NCBI RefSeq assembly: GCF_011386835.1
Contig: NC_088799.1
Coordinates: 74,543,302 to 74,607,301 of the forward strand
Direction: 5' to 3'
Length of the DNA: 64,000 nucleotides
Source of the DNA: Chrysemys picta bellii
Taxonomy: Eukaryota; Chordata; Testudines; Emydidae
The notes beneath the pieces were generated by a model. The model ran no database searches. It was not told the DNA's origin and saw only the letters and a program-made list of their open reading frames with translations. Shown piece after piece: positions 47,054-59,980 of the stretch. Position 1 is the first letter of the stretch, and every line of letters begins with the position of its first letter. The translations under genes and the position numbers were made by a program.

Positions 47054-50000
47054 ACTTAAGTCTTATCTAAAACAGCAAATCTCCTTTTGAAGGTAAATTA
47101 ATTCAGCTTCTTTGTGAACTCACATTCAAAGACCCCGTACAGTCTTGCATACATATAATATCTGGGCACCATGTAACCACATCGGTATGACACCCTTATC
47201 AGCATGACATAGCAGCTACTGTGCGGCTTGCTTTTTTTTTAAGCTATTCAGTTACTTGGGGTACTTTTTATTTTGTTACATTTTCATCCATATTAATACA
47301 AAAATGCATATTCCTCCTCAGTACATTATTATTTTTATCTGTATCTATAAATGATACAGAAGAGTCAAATTTCAAATACCAAATTCAGATTAAATTGGCA
47401 ATTTCAGATTCATATAAATACAAATACTAAACAACTGCAAATTCATAAAAACAATCATTGGTCTGCCTGAATAACTTTCATTCGTCCCCATTAAAGCTAT
47501 ATCAGCCAGATTTCCAAAGCCATGCATGCAAAAGTGTACAACATCTCAGTGTAAAGACAAAATTTCTCTAAAACTCTAAAAACATGCTCTACAACTCACA
47601 GGAGGAATCAAATTGCCTTGAATATTGGTGTGCCACATCAGGAGTTGGGGTTGACTTTCCGATGCAAATTTGTTGTCACCTGGCCAAAGGGTTCCCAAAA
47701 GAACCTCCCTCCCCCACAAAGACCTGCTTTTAATTTTCAAAGGGCTCTAAAATTCACTTGTATCTGGAGATTGTCCTGAAAATAAAGAGTTACGGTAGGA
47801 CTAATTTAACACTGCGCATTCTGGTTTTTCACAGGTTTAAGTTTAATAGATCAGAGGATTTGCCAGCTCTAGGCAACATTAACTCTGCATTAACATTTTT
47901 AGAAGTAAATATAAGACTGTGCTTGCAAAACCTAACATATGCATGTGCATGTTTGCATACACAACTTTTAAAATGTGGCTCCCAGTTCAAATATATGTGA
48001 TACTTTGGGTAGAGAAAAAGGAGTAAAACAAAAAATGGCAAAATTTTCCAAAATTTTACCCATAATTAAATTCTCCCACTTTGTCCACCTGTAATAACAA
48101 TGTCATATGTATTGTTTTTTTCCTAGAGCTTTCACAATTATAGCTGTAACACACATTTTCATCATTTATCCCCTCCCACCTACTCCCACATCCTATAACC
48201 AATGAAAATCCACTAAAAAGCACATATTACAGGCTGAGACTGTACTTCTTCTGGGCCTTTTTCTCTGTGGCTCCTTCCATGAGGTAGACTGCCTATAACA
48301 CTTCAAAGGTAGTATTGAAGGGAGAGTCCCTGGCAGTATGGTTGCAATGGAGCCATGCTATGAGGAAGGTGGATAGGATTAGGGAGCTCCTGAATTTGTG
48401 AACAGTCCTGGCCTCTGGCAGCTCCCCGATATCCCTGTGTTCTGGGAGCTGAATTCTTTGCCTCTTCTGCAAGGAGGACAAATTCCCCACCACTCCACAG
48501 TATAATCTGGGGAAGCTCTGAGGATAACTCCGGAGGTTGGGGTAGAGAACATAACAAATCAATAAATACCTTTAGAAGCAGATCTGTAGATTCGAAAAGT
48601 CTCGCCTTACTAATGATTAATTTAATAATTTCTGTTCATTATCTACTGCTGTAACTCATTAATACCAATGGCAGTCTGGTTAGTGTGTTAAAAATACTCT
48701 GTTACCCATTAAAACCACATCTCCAAAATACACTCAACTTTATATTTAGGGATACATTGTAGCATAATGCTCACGGAATTAAAGAGCATCTCCTCTTAAC
48801 AATAATGGGTGGTGTTTGTCTATTCCAGTCACACCACAGTGAAAATGTAGCCTTGAATGTGTTTTTAATAGGATAGTTATTATACATTAAATAACAACTG
48901 AGCTTCGGAATCATGTAACAGATGCATATCTATTACATAGCTGTTAATTCTCAATGGATATGTTTTCACTAATTATCTGTTATTTAATGAACATACAATA
49001 ACTAATAAACCTAAAGAGAGATTTTTAATTGCAGTAGTCTTAGAATGCTAATTAAAAATGTTTATTAAGTTTTAATAGATATGCATCTATTATAGGGATG
49101 TCAAACCTCAGTAGCTTTAAGTTTTGAAAAAAATCAACTGTTTTCAGCAAGTAATATCCAACCATTCCAAATCTTACAGCAAATCAGTACAATGTCAAAG
49201 CTATTGGCCTATAGGCTTTCCCCCTCTATGCTCTGAAATGCCCTGCAAAGGACTTGGGAATTAGTGGTTGCTAAGGAGCCTTTATGCCCTGGCTTCCTGT
49301 CTTGAAATTCCCTCTATTGTGTCACATTAGAAGGCTTCCATCCACCACCCTAGAGGTATCTTTAGTAATCAATGAATTTTACACATACAGGCCTGATCTT
49401 GTTGGTTCTCTGTGCATGGACCTTCTATTAAATTTGATCAAGTAGCAGCTTTAGAATTGGGACCCAGGTGAACAAAATTGTGACTTTATCTTTAATTGCT
49501 TCCTTTTAAGGCCTACTTGACATCAGTCACAGTCTTGTGTACCTAAAAAGGTCTCTACTGTTGTTTCAACTCAGAATGTTCAAATGATAATTTGCCACAA
49601 AAATACGTAATGTACCTATAACAAGCATGTGAACAGCCAAGGAAAGAGTTTGCCAACTGCTCTACAAAAAAGATCTGAACAAACCAAATTACTGGACATT
49701 AACACTCAGAAATCACATATACAGCAGTATATGTCATCCTTAAATGAAAATTATTTGAGTAATTCAGAAGTTGATGATTTGGAAAAACAGAGGATTCCAG
49801 CTCTCTCTGGAACTGCATTTTCTCATTGTCTGGCCATCATCCTTTCCTTAATCATTTCCAAATGATTCCAGGACCCAAACCAGGTCCTGACCAGGTCAGT
49901 TCCCCACTGTTCCATGTATAAGAACCCCAACCCCCCTTCCTCAAGTCCTTTAAAAGGGACTAGGAAAAGGAGGGGGGGGGGGGGGTTGGATCCCCACTGT

Positions 50001-53000
50001 ACAAGATGTAGGAGCCTGAAACTCCCTTTACTGCTTCAGTATGGGATGGATTCCTTTACATTCTTTTGCAATCCATTTCATCCGATAACTGTATCCCTTC
50101 CATAATGAGTACCTGCACTGGACATTTGCCACAAATTTTACATATTAAATTGCAACATTATAATCTAACCTCCTACTCCACAGCACACGGTCCCATGGAT
50201 CCTGTGGGGAAGGTGGGAAAAAAAACACCCAGTCTGGGAGTCAGGGGAAAACTCCTTCCCAACCCCCAACAAAAAGGGCAACTAGCGTAATTCCCCCAGC
50301 GGGTTAGGAGGGAACTTGGTCCTTTTGTTCATGGGTGGGTGAGTGAGTGATTGCTGTCAGCCTGATGCAGGTAAAAGAGGGCTTCCCTAGAGCTGCATGG
50401 CATATAAATACCATGCCCTTGCTTCTGGCCAGAGGAAGGACAGTGCAGTGACCTTCTCCTGACTTTCCCCAACTGCTTCCTGCCCTTCCCTGTAAACTTT
50501 CCCCCTTCTCTATTTCCCCTATTACCATTGTAAGGAAGCCCTTAAAAGGGCAGTGCCACTTCCAGACAAAGAGCCGCCACCCTGGACAAAGAGCCGCCAC
50601 CCTGCTTCATGAAGGTTGCAACACCTACATTGTCTCCCACTATAAAGCAATCTACTTAAAATAATCTGCCTTAAAACTCATACTATGTTGAATTTACAAT
50701 GTTCAGGTAGAAATAAATGTGTCAAATAATAATGTCATGCTTAATTACACAGTGAATCATTTTATGAAAGAATTTGTTGATTATGTCATCTAACATCTTA
50801 CTGCCTACTAGAATTAACATATACTGGGAAGATACAGTTTTCCCTGTAGACAACAGAAGAGCTGGAATTTTCTCTACATCATATGTACTATAAATGAGGA
50901 TAGAATATTATCACCTGAGCCTGGATATTGGTTGAGAAATGGTCTATTTCTAAGTGTTTGTTTGGAAATGTATGAGTTTCTCCTACCATAATGAATAGCA
51001 CTATGAACAGTTTCTTCTTTGCAAGTAAACAGATCCATTTTTCAGTCCTGTAATCAGTATGCATCTATTTAGCTACTTAACAGCAATGTGCTCTGGTTCA
51101 TTAGGCAGCTACTGTTGTGTCTCAGCCTAGTTAAAATTTCACAGCAAGTTAATCTATTTTATTACAAATGAGAACACAAGTGATAATGTCCTCACCATTT
51201 TCTAAACACAGGGTTAACAGTATTTGTAACAAATCAAAGAGGGAATTTAAAATGGGAAAATTGCAAATCTAAAATCTTAATTTTTTTTACACAATTATGA
51301 CTTCATTTTATGTCATTTATGAATTTTACAAACCTGTTACTGTTCATATATTTTATTTTTTTCTATTAAAAATAGCTGAAGTTCCACTACAGGCTGCAGT
51401 CCAGCCTGCTTCTGCAGTCGTTATATTTATAGTATCAGAAGAATACTACTTCTAAAATAATGCCATATTTCCTAAGTTCAATTTGTTTTCACATTTTTCA
51501 AAATTCATAAACCAGGTTATAATGTACTGAATTAGAGAGATAATTTACAGATTTGGAAATTTGATGAAAGAATTAAAACATGTCTGAAGATCTCATCTAT
51601 TTATCTATCTGAAATACCTACTTTATATATCTTATATTTCTCTTCTCTTAACAGAGCTGTACCATAAATTCTCAAAAAAGACTTTTGCAGTATTAAATCC
51701 TTTTGAAGGACGATATATTTCTGTCTTACTAAAGGACAGCATCTTGCTTTGGCTCAGAAAATGTAGCTACAAAGCTTGACATAGTTACTTTTAGTTATGA
51801 TTTAGGTTAATAGCACTAAAGTCATCAGCTCTTCCAATTTTCAGGGACATCCTTGCTTTCACCTCAGTATCCCTTTTGCATCCCTTGTGAGGTGCTATTC
51901 CATACAAGAAATGTGAAGCACTAACATAACAGTTACATCCACAATAATTGTATTAGAAGTATATATGAACGGCTTACCAATTTTTGACATAATCACCTTA
52001 ACTTTAATTCCTTATCGCTAATATTTTATAGTATTGATTCTCATCTTATATGTCAAGAATTTTAGAAGAGCTATGCTGTTGGATTTGCCTTTTTATTTTT
52101 ATTTATTTTCAGTTCCAATGTAGCTTTAATTACTCTTCCAAATGTTAATCTATTAATGAGCTCCTAAAGGATTTAATGGCATTTCATTGCTGACAAGCAG
52201 GTTTTGGACATTTGTCTGAATGCTGGATATTTTATTCATACATTTGTCTTGATATTTCATATTTAATTGATGTGCTCCTTCTGTACTCTACAGGGCTCTA
52301 TAATGGCAAGACAGCTTGGAACATAACAGACTTTGCTAATGAAAATGGGGGCAGGGAAAAATGTGGTGGGCTATTGTTGGTTTTAAGTTCCAGATAAGTA
52401 TTTGCCACTAATCCGAGAATAAACTTGGAGCTGCTGAACTTATTGGAAGAACCGTAATTCATAGATCCTTGAAGAATAACTTTTTTACTTATTTGTGCAC
52501 TAGTCCCAATTAGAGTTTCTACAGTATTATACTTGCCTTCCTCAAGGCCAGCTTAACCATCGTTCAGACTCTCAAAACAGTTCAGGAGAAATTCACCCCA
52601 AACCTCCACAGTCACCAAGTAAATGGGCTTTGTGTGTCAAACCACATAGAGGGTGAAGTTGCAGAACCCACATGCAGGATATAGGACAGCTCAGAAGCTC
52701 ATTCTGTGGCTGCTAAATTGCATCAGGACTGAAATAGGGGCAACAAATCCTGCAACCACTTCCGCACCCTCAAATGTCTCCTCAAAAGTGGTATACGCAA
52801 TGCAGAGATATGAAGGGGCGGGGTGGAGATTCAGCTTGGATGCCTGCTCAATATCCATCTTTTGTACAGATCTGGCAGTTTTTCTACTTCGAAGGCCTAC
52901 CATTGCCTTTACCCAAGATTAAAATAGGAAATATACAAACACTACTGTTTTAGTTACCAAATAATATAATTATCATTTGATATCAGCTAATATCAGGATT

Positions 53001-55181
53001 CATATTTCTCTTCCAGTTGGACCTTAATTTAGCATTATGATTATTTTAGTTTCTATTAAAAATGTTTAATACTTGTTCTAAACTTTATGGTCCTAAACTA
53101 ACGCATTATAGCTGGAGGTAAAGCATAACGTGCATTTCCACATTTACAACACAGATAATAATTCTGGCTCAGCCTAAAGCAGAAATCATGTCAGATCAAT
53201 GTACGGCTGGACTGCACACCAATCCCTGAGAGAGATGATAGCTCAGGAGAAACCTCTGGACTTGTGTTCCTTGGGTAAGTAGATACCAGGCTCAAAACTC
53301 GGAAGACCTTGATATGGCTGAGGGGAATAGGCAAAGAGATCGGCAGACTCAGTATCTCCCCTAGTCTCCAGAGCTAGAGTTGTGAGAAGTGCAATTCATA
53401 CAAGAACTGGGGATCACATTTTAAATAAGGAAAAAGAATGACTGAGATGTGGCTGGATGCCTGCCAAAGAGTCAGCTGGATCCAACTATCTTCTGCTCCA
53501 ACTCTTATCTGAAATGAACTCACACACAATATACTTATTCCATGTATAGTGCAGTCATATTTTTAATTGTGTGCACCAAACATTTCAGTAGTAGTCAACT
53601 AGTATTTATTTTCCTACTGAATTTAAGAAATCACAAAAAAAACCCTCTTCTGTGTTTACTAATTTTTAATACCAGATGTTCACTTGCTAATTCCACCGTC
53701 TTGTGACTATTTCCTATCAATTCATTAATTGCCAGCTGCTCAGCCAAACAAACAAACAAAAAAAATCACAGCTAATCAGATGGTATTGGTAAACAGCCAA
53801 ACAAGAGCTTCCCACTTTGGTGTTTCTTAAATTAGTAATCAGAGGGAAAACAATAGCAGCTTTCACCCGTATATTACACAGTTGCCATTAAATTTGTTTA
53901 TCAGTATTGTCAATGTGCAAAGGTGTAAAACTGACTAATAATGGACTGGCTTTTGTGCAGGTGAATCATCATATATATCCTTGGTCCTTTGAATTCTGCC
54001 ATGTCCAGAGCTATAACTGAATGAAGAAAGGACACTCCCAGGCCTAATGATGTTATAGCTATATTATAGTTATGTAATAACTATATTAGCTAGTAACTTC
54101 AAATGCTAATGGCTGAGCCAATGCTAAAAGGATCTGAGCCAGAACTAAAGGCTATGTGTTTGGCCTAACAATATTACCATGCTAACTCTGGGGGGAAAAG
54201 CAATTATGTTTGCAACTTATAATGTCTTTTCCACCTTCAGAATCAACGCAAGCATTCACGGGTTCCCCTTTATGTTGGAAACATGCAGTTCCCAATGTTA
54301 ATAAACAATACATACTTGATGTTGGGAAAAGGCGTATGAGAGATAAAATAGTAGTTTAAATGAAACAAGGCTAAATAAGATTATAGACATCTGAGTATGT
54401 CCAAACATTGCAGTAACCTGCATGGCAATGGATAAAAAGATATATGACTGCACATCCTCTGCTTTCTTGCAATGGACTCAGCTGTTCAAATTAGCCATGA
54501 AAAAAGTTATCTCAAATTACTTTCTCTGTTGTATGATCTTTCCCTGACATTCCAGCAAACATTTCATCTACAAGTTGGCAACAATGAATTAATTCTATAA
54601 GACGGAAAAGAATAAAAATAAATGTGATCAAAAGTTATAATTTTCATACATTTAGATTTAAAAAGTTGAACTTTATTCTGAAAGTATTTCAAAATGTTGG
54701 GTGGGCATAGAGAGGAAAAAGTAAACGTGTATTAATCCTTAAAATATATCTGTGTTTTTGTATTTTGGGGAACTGTTTTTGAGAATTTTGAGGTTGGGAG
54801 ATTTTTTTTCTCTCTGTCAGTAAATAAATAAATACTGAGTGTAAGAGTTATACAGCCCACAGAAAACAGCACTGCCCAGTAATGATTACATAGCCCATCT
54901 TTTTTCTCATTAGGGAATTTAAAATTTATGTCATACATCCTTTACAACTGCTTTGGGTTAAATTTTCCACGTCAGGCTTCCACCCGAGGATGAATGAGTA
55001 AATGAGTTAGGTTAGGGGAGTGTAGAGGGTGGGAGAGAATTTCAGCTAAAATAGTTGAACCATTTCTGAGAATGAGATTAGGGAAAATATGATGTTTCCC
55101 CATGTTAAAACATTCTTACAACAGTTTTGCTGAGAAGCAATATTGTCTCTGTGTGTATTGCCACAGAGGCAAAAGGAAGGA
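47054..55181. other. Intronic sequence, mostly unrecognised
   Basis: AT-rich for most of its length. 49870-50610 is less AT-rich and may be the 3' UTR of an old LINE; it has a G14 run at 49972-49985 and a 19-bp exact tandem GACAAAGAGCCGCCACCCT at 50565-50603. 48290-48560 has minus ORFs of 84-89 codons with no known match. No exon found. Confidence 0.45.
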
Positions 55182-55548
55182 TCTATAATCACTGGATCAC
55201 ACCCCCTTCCAGAACCTGGTATTGAACACAGTAGTCTTGAGTCTCTACAATCCTCCACCATCTGCAAACAGGGAGGGTGGGTTAAAGCAATCGGCGGGCA
55301 GGAGGGTGGGCGGGGGGAAAGGAACAGGAGCAGGGGAAGAAAGGGACAGGAGTTGGATGGGTAGGAGAGGGGACGGGGGCAGGAGAAGGATGGTAGCAGG
55401 AGAGGGGAGAGGAGAAGGAACGGAGGAGAGGTTGGATGGGGCAGAAGGAGATAGGGAGAGGTTGGGGCAGAGCAGAATGGTCTTTAATCACTCGAGCACA
55501 CTCCCCTACAGAAACTGGAATTGAACCAATTACTCCTGAGTCTAAACA
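55182..55548 (-). repeat. tRNA-like 68-bp direct repeats around a purine-rich tract
   Basis: 55182-55249 and 55481-55548 are diverged direct repeats sharing TAATCACT, CACAC.CCC, GAA.CTGG.ATTGAAC and TGAGTCT. On the minus strand each has a Leu/Ser-type box A-like segment (GTGTGCTCGAGTGATTAAAG in the second copy) and a box B-like GGTTCAATTCC. Between them lies a 216-bp GGGAGG/GGAGAGG tract. This resembles a tRNA-derived tandem repeat of birds and turtles. Not a functional tRNA: box order is reversed within each unit. Confidence 0.6.
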
Positions 55549-55550
55549 TT

Positions 55551-56606
55551 CTTTTCCTGTCTTGTAAAGAGCAGTGAAACCCACTGGTTTTTGTGTCTCC
55601 ACCCTGCTCTAGTGGCAGGTCCACATATACGACACCAGACTTCTACTGCCACCAGTTACTATGTTGGCTCAAACAACAGAGGACTGTGCTGAGGATCTAA
55701 AGATCCCAGCCCTATTGATGTGGGGTCAATATGATTCCAGATGATGGCATTTTTGTTTTGTTAATATTTAAGTTTTTAAAAACATAGGAAATTACATGAA
55801 AACCCCTACATGAAAAGAACATTATGAAGGTTGTAAAGTAAAGCAATCAAAAGCTAGGAAATACCAGAATGAAGACTTTCCAAGCAATCTTCATTCTGAC
55901 ACTTTGTGTGTATGCATTATGATACAGTCTTTAATTACATGATCACAGTACCCTTCTGGCCATAAAAGTCATTAAGCAATTTCTGGATAAGCCGGCTCCT
56001 AGTTTACCCAGTGAGGTAGGAGGAAAAACAGTTTCTATGATGATATCTATACAGAATTTAGGACCAGATTTCCTCCCCCTGTTCTGGCTTCTTTGTACTG
56101 CGTAAGCAAATGAGCCAGAACCTGGCTGCAGCTGCCCGCTGAGAATTGCGGCTCGACTGGTGTAAATCCAGTGGAGCTAGATCCCACATCCAAACATCTA
56201 CCCTAGTGTAAAGTATATGTCAGGGGTCTGCAGGCCACAATTCTGCTGTGCCAAAATCGCAGTTTGAGTATGTTGCTCTGGAGACCATAGCCAGCTGGAG
56301 TAAGTTAGGGCCCAAGGTTGCTCTAACTTACAGCAGGGCTAGCAGAGGAATAGCTGGAGCTTGACAAACAGGAACCTATAACTGGCTCCCTAATGGGATT
56401 CTTCCTAGTTCTCCTGTGCTCAGTGAAGCTTGGTGCAGAAAAGAACTGGATCCTTACAGTTAATTTCTGTAGCCTATCTGAGCGTGGGTTGTATAAATTG
56501 GGGGGCTGAAGGCCTATTCTGGTTTGGCGACACCACTGGAGCGTCCAGACCTCATTGCTGGATATAGGTGGAGGGCACTCTGCAACCCTGCAGGCCTGAT
56601 TTCACC
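55551..56606. other. Intronic sequence, nothing recognised
   Basis: No exon, repeat terminus or RNA signal that I can support. Confidence 0.4.
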
Positions 56607-56614
56607 CATGGGAA

Positions 56615-56821
56615 CAGCGGCGGCTCTATGTATTTTGATGCCCCAAGCACGGCAGTGAGGCAGCCTTCGGTGGCATGCCTGCGGGAGGTCCGCCGGTCCC
56701 ACGCCTTCGGCGTACCCGCTGCCAAATTGCTGCCGAAGCCTCACGGCGACCGGCAGGCCGCTCCCCGCGGCTTGCTGCCCCAGGCACGCATTTGGTGCGC
56801 TGGTGTCTGGAGCCGCCCCTG
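56615..56821. mobile_element. hAT MITE, 207 bp, perfect target duplication
   Basis: Left CAGCGGCGGCTC and reverse complement of right CAGGGGCGGCTCC form the terminus. Identical flanks CATGGGAA lie at 56607-56614 and 56822-56829. The body is GC- and CpG-rich with GGTCCGCCGGTCCCACGCC. The overlapping 104- and 76-codon ORFs are by-products. Confidence 0.92.
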
Positions 56822-56829
56822 CATGGGAA

Positions 56830-58372
56830 CAATTAGGATGAAGACCCTGGTCTGGGTAAAAGGTTCAAAATCTTATCAGTAAGGTTCTGAAATCTTTAAC
56901 ACAGACCTTGAGTTGTATGCTCACTGAGTTGTGGCATTGAATGAGTGGCACTTGGCATCCATTTATATACTGTGAATGCTCAGCTCCTTTGCACCCAATA
57001 TTATTTTAATGGACATGAAAAAGATTTAGCAATATTTTGAGCATTCTATTTAATATGTATTTTCAGCATAAACCTTAACGACTCCTTTATGTGTACTATA
57101 TGCTGTGAATGCATATTAATAGTCATATGTATTTGCATATTATGGATCCATTGTATAATAAAAATCTGACTGAAAAGTACTTATAGCCTTGGTGTAGAAC
57201 TGCTCCATAAAATTCAGAAGAAAAAAAGTTTTAGTTTATGTATAAAGGACCTATTCAACCATATGGTCTAGAGATCTGAAAATAATGTCAATGAATAGAT
57301 TTTTTTTTTAAATTACAGACACGCCAAAACAGTATTGGATCACAGCATACTACTTCATTTATTTTGTACTCTTGTAACTTAACTGAACAGATAGTTCTGA
57401 AAATTTTTAGCCAAGTTTCAGTTGGAGCAAGTTTTTACAGCTGAGCTGTAAATCCCTGAAAGTAGGGATTTATAATGGAAGACATTGACAGACCCTTAAC
57501 TATAGCAGCGTTAGCAGGTGCCACTGTAATCACATTAGATTATATTATAGATGGCAAAGAAGGCTTTGTGAGTCTGGCCATTGTGACTGCCTAATTTATA
57601 GTGTTCCTGTCAAGAAGAAATCAAATTTCATAGTTATGACATTTCTTTCTGGAGCACTAAATGTTAACTTTGCTGATCATGCATATTTTGGTAGGACAGC
57701 TTATTTCTAAATGGCAGATATGATATAAAAAGCATGATGACTTCATTCAAATCCCTTTTAAATCAGCCCATTCACAAACTAATAGGAAATGGGCTAAATG
57801 GTATTTTAGATGTCTAATAATGGAATTAGGTAAACAGTATCTTCAATTCAGTTTTACATTTTAAGTAGCCATATAATGTCATAATTATGATATATTTAAA
57901 AACATGGTCAGTTTTATTCATTCGTATTACATGGATTTAAAGAGTATCAAGCCGGTGTGATATAACAACAGAATAATGAATAATGACAAAAACAATACTT
58001 TGCTTGTATATAGTTAATTTAATCTGAGAATCCCATTGCACTTTACAGTCATTCAGGACCAGACTGTGGTGCACGAAGCAAGGACAGAACACAGGGAGTC
58101 TTTCATCTTCCCTTGAACACTTACACAAGGGGCAGCCACAGTCTTAGTCATTGTGCAGTCAGAACACAAAGGGGAGGAAGGCATCACTAAACACCCCCAA
58201 ACAGACCAACATAGCAAAGGATGCATGCTGTATCCTGTGAAAGGCTGCGGCAGTGGCCACTCATTGCATATCTCCCTACATCAGACAGGAGTAATTCTGG
58301 CTAGAATGCCTCCAGGACCTACTGCTGCTGCAGAGGTATTACACCCCCCACCCCACAGGTGGTAAGGGAAGC
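56830..58372. other. Intronic sequence, nothing recognised
   Basis: AT-rich to mixed. No supported feature. Confidence 0.4.
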
Positions 58373-58412
58373 TGTGGGCCAATTTCCCCTTCTATAAAAT
58401 GGGGATAATATT
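58373..58412. repeat. MIR fragment
   Basis: CCAATTTCCCCTTCTATAAAATGGGGATAAT matches the conserved MIR 'CAGTTTCC..CATCTGTAAAATGGGGATAAT' stretch. The rest of the element is not recognisable. Confidence 0.65.
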
Positions 58413-59214
58413 GAGAGATTCCATTCAGGAAGTCAGTAGAAGAGCCAGGAATAAAAATCAGAACCCCCGATTGCCAAAATGGAAGCATTTAACACCTACT
58501 TTGTGCAAGTGAAAATGATTATACAAGAGGCAAAGCAACAGAGAATTAGGACCTAATAATCCTAACATTTAAAATAATATTTTCACACACACACACACAC
58601 AAACCCAGAGACAGAAAATGGGAATATAATTACCCCATAATAGTGCTACAATTTCTAAACTTTTTTTACATTTTTCAAAATTGCTAGAGAAACACACATG
58701 CTCAAATATTAAAACTGACAAAAAACCCTTTTTATTTTTTGTGCAAATAAAAAGGTGATAGAAGCCATTTTTCTGAAATTTTACAAAAAATGTCCACATT
58801 GTAGCTACCTGCTCTTCAATATAATCCATCAGTCTTGATCCTTCACACTCCCATTTCTAATCTCTTTCCTCTGAGAATTTAATCCATGACCGGACTTGCT
58901 CTTTCAAGGTGGTTACCAAATTTTCCTAATAGCCTACTTGCAAGAGTCTTTATCAAAAGTCTTTTGAACGTCTAAGTACATTTTATCCATCATTTAAAGA
59001 AGCAGAAGTCCTATCTCGTATTATAGTAATTAAAGTCCTTTTAATGATTTTCTAAACTTTTTCTCAGATACTGAAGTAAGGCTCACTGCACTAGAATTCC
59101 TGGGATCACCTGTAGCACTTTCCTTTAAAATCCATGTTAGTATCTGTTTTTAATAATATTACATACTTGCATCAGTAGCAGAGCTACTTTTTCTTTATTT
59201 GCTTAGTGATTGTT
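58413..59214. other. Intronic sequence with (CA)n
   Basis: (CA)n at 58583-58600, otherwise AT-rich and unassigned. Confidence 0.45.
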
Positions 59215-59305
59215 GTTATCAATATTTATTGATACTGCAATAGCACCTAGAAACTCCCGCCAGGAACCTGGACCCAGTGTGCTAGCTGCTGTACAAACAC
59301 ATAGC
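59215..59305. repeat. Ancient L3/CR1-like 3' repeat fragment
   Basis: TTTATTGATACTGCAATAGC ... GTGCTAGCTGCTGTACAAAC resembles a widespread amniote repeat ('GCACCTAG...GGACCCAGTGTGCTAGGCGCTGTACAAAC'). The same block occurs at about 46218. The class is uncertain. Confidence 0.55.
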
Positions 59306-59402
59306 TGTTCACTTATGTTCCCAAGGAATCAGTATAATGCCACTGGGAGTGTGTTTTTTATCCATAAATCATTGTTTTCTAAATCAAATATTGCACTCTT
59401 AC

Positions 59403-59575
59403 CTTAATAACAGACGCCCCTGCTCTGGAAAGAGGACTATGCATCTGGGCTGCAGCAGCCATGTTAGCAATAGTATTGAGGTGGTTCATCTGGTTCATTG
59501 CCATTGCAACTGAAGCAGGAGGTAGGCTGACTGGGAGGAGAGGATGGGGCATCATCATAAATGGCAGCTCTATCC
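59403..59575 (-). CDS. DACH2: DACH2 internal exon (linker after Dachshund box N)
   Basis: Read on the minus strand, this 173-base stretch follows a pyrimidine-rich tract ending in AG (59577-59576) and is followed by the donor GTAAG at 59402. It opens with two bases completing a split codon, then 57 codons with no stop. The peptide begins IELPFMMMPHPLLPV, has MAMNQMNHLNTIANMAAAAQ in the middle and ends SRAGASVIK. This is the conserved linker of the Dachshund transcription cofactors, between the N-terminal SKI/SNO/DAC DNA-binding box and the C-terminal coiled-coil box. Asn in MNQMNHLN and the SPLSRAG stretch fit DACH2 better than DACH1, which from memory has Ser at the first points and a different sequence at the last. 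Known DACH proteins act in the nucleus with SIX and EYA partners. The exon ends in phase 0, matching the next exon at 46841. The paralog call rests on memory. Confidence 0.87.
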
Positions 59576-59980
59576 CTAAAAGAGATGGTGGGCATGATGG
59601 TTTGTTAGTCTCTCATTTCATAATCCAACACTTTAGCTCAAGAGCGTAGCTATCATACTACAGAAAGAGTAATTAGTCTAGGTTGTCGTTATTATGGGTT
59701 TGAAATTTATACAACTAATACGACATTGCCATTTAAAATAATTAAGAAGTCAGGGAGAATGCCTCATGCTAATGGTATTTGCATTCCATAAGAGGACTAT
59801 ATGTACTGCATTAATGAAAGACAAATCTAGCTGTAAACAAACAGGCAATATTAACAAAACAGGTATGCCACAATCTGCAAGCTCAATGATCCCTTTAATC
59901 AGCAATGTAAAAATCCATGGGACATGCAGAAATTCTTACAATTATATTAAAACAGATCAAGGGGTAAGTTAATTAATTTA

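Larger units (their letters stand above)
46842..59402 (-). other. DACH2: DACH2 intron between the two exons
   Basis: This 12.6-kb interval separates the exons. It begins (minus strand) with GTAAG at 59402 and ends with a T-rich tract and AG at 46842. It contains the inverted Penelope-like fragment (46907-47053), the tRNA-like direct repeat (55182-55548), a small hAT MITE (56615-56821) and MIR/L3-like scraps, listed separately. The rest is mostly AT-rich single-copy-looking sequence. Confidence 0.8.

Noticed and set aside
52653..52922. Overlapping 89- and 70-codon ORFs on opposite strands
   Set aside because: No splice signals or recognisable domain; it does not match expected neighbouring DACH2 exons.
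55182..55548. Possible functional tRNA gene
   Set aside because: Box A and box B-like motifs are in the wrong order within each unit and there is no cloverleaf.
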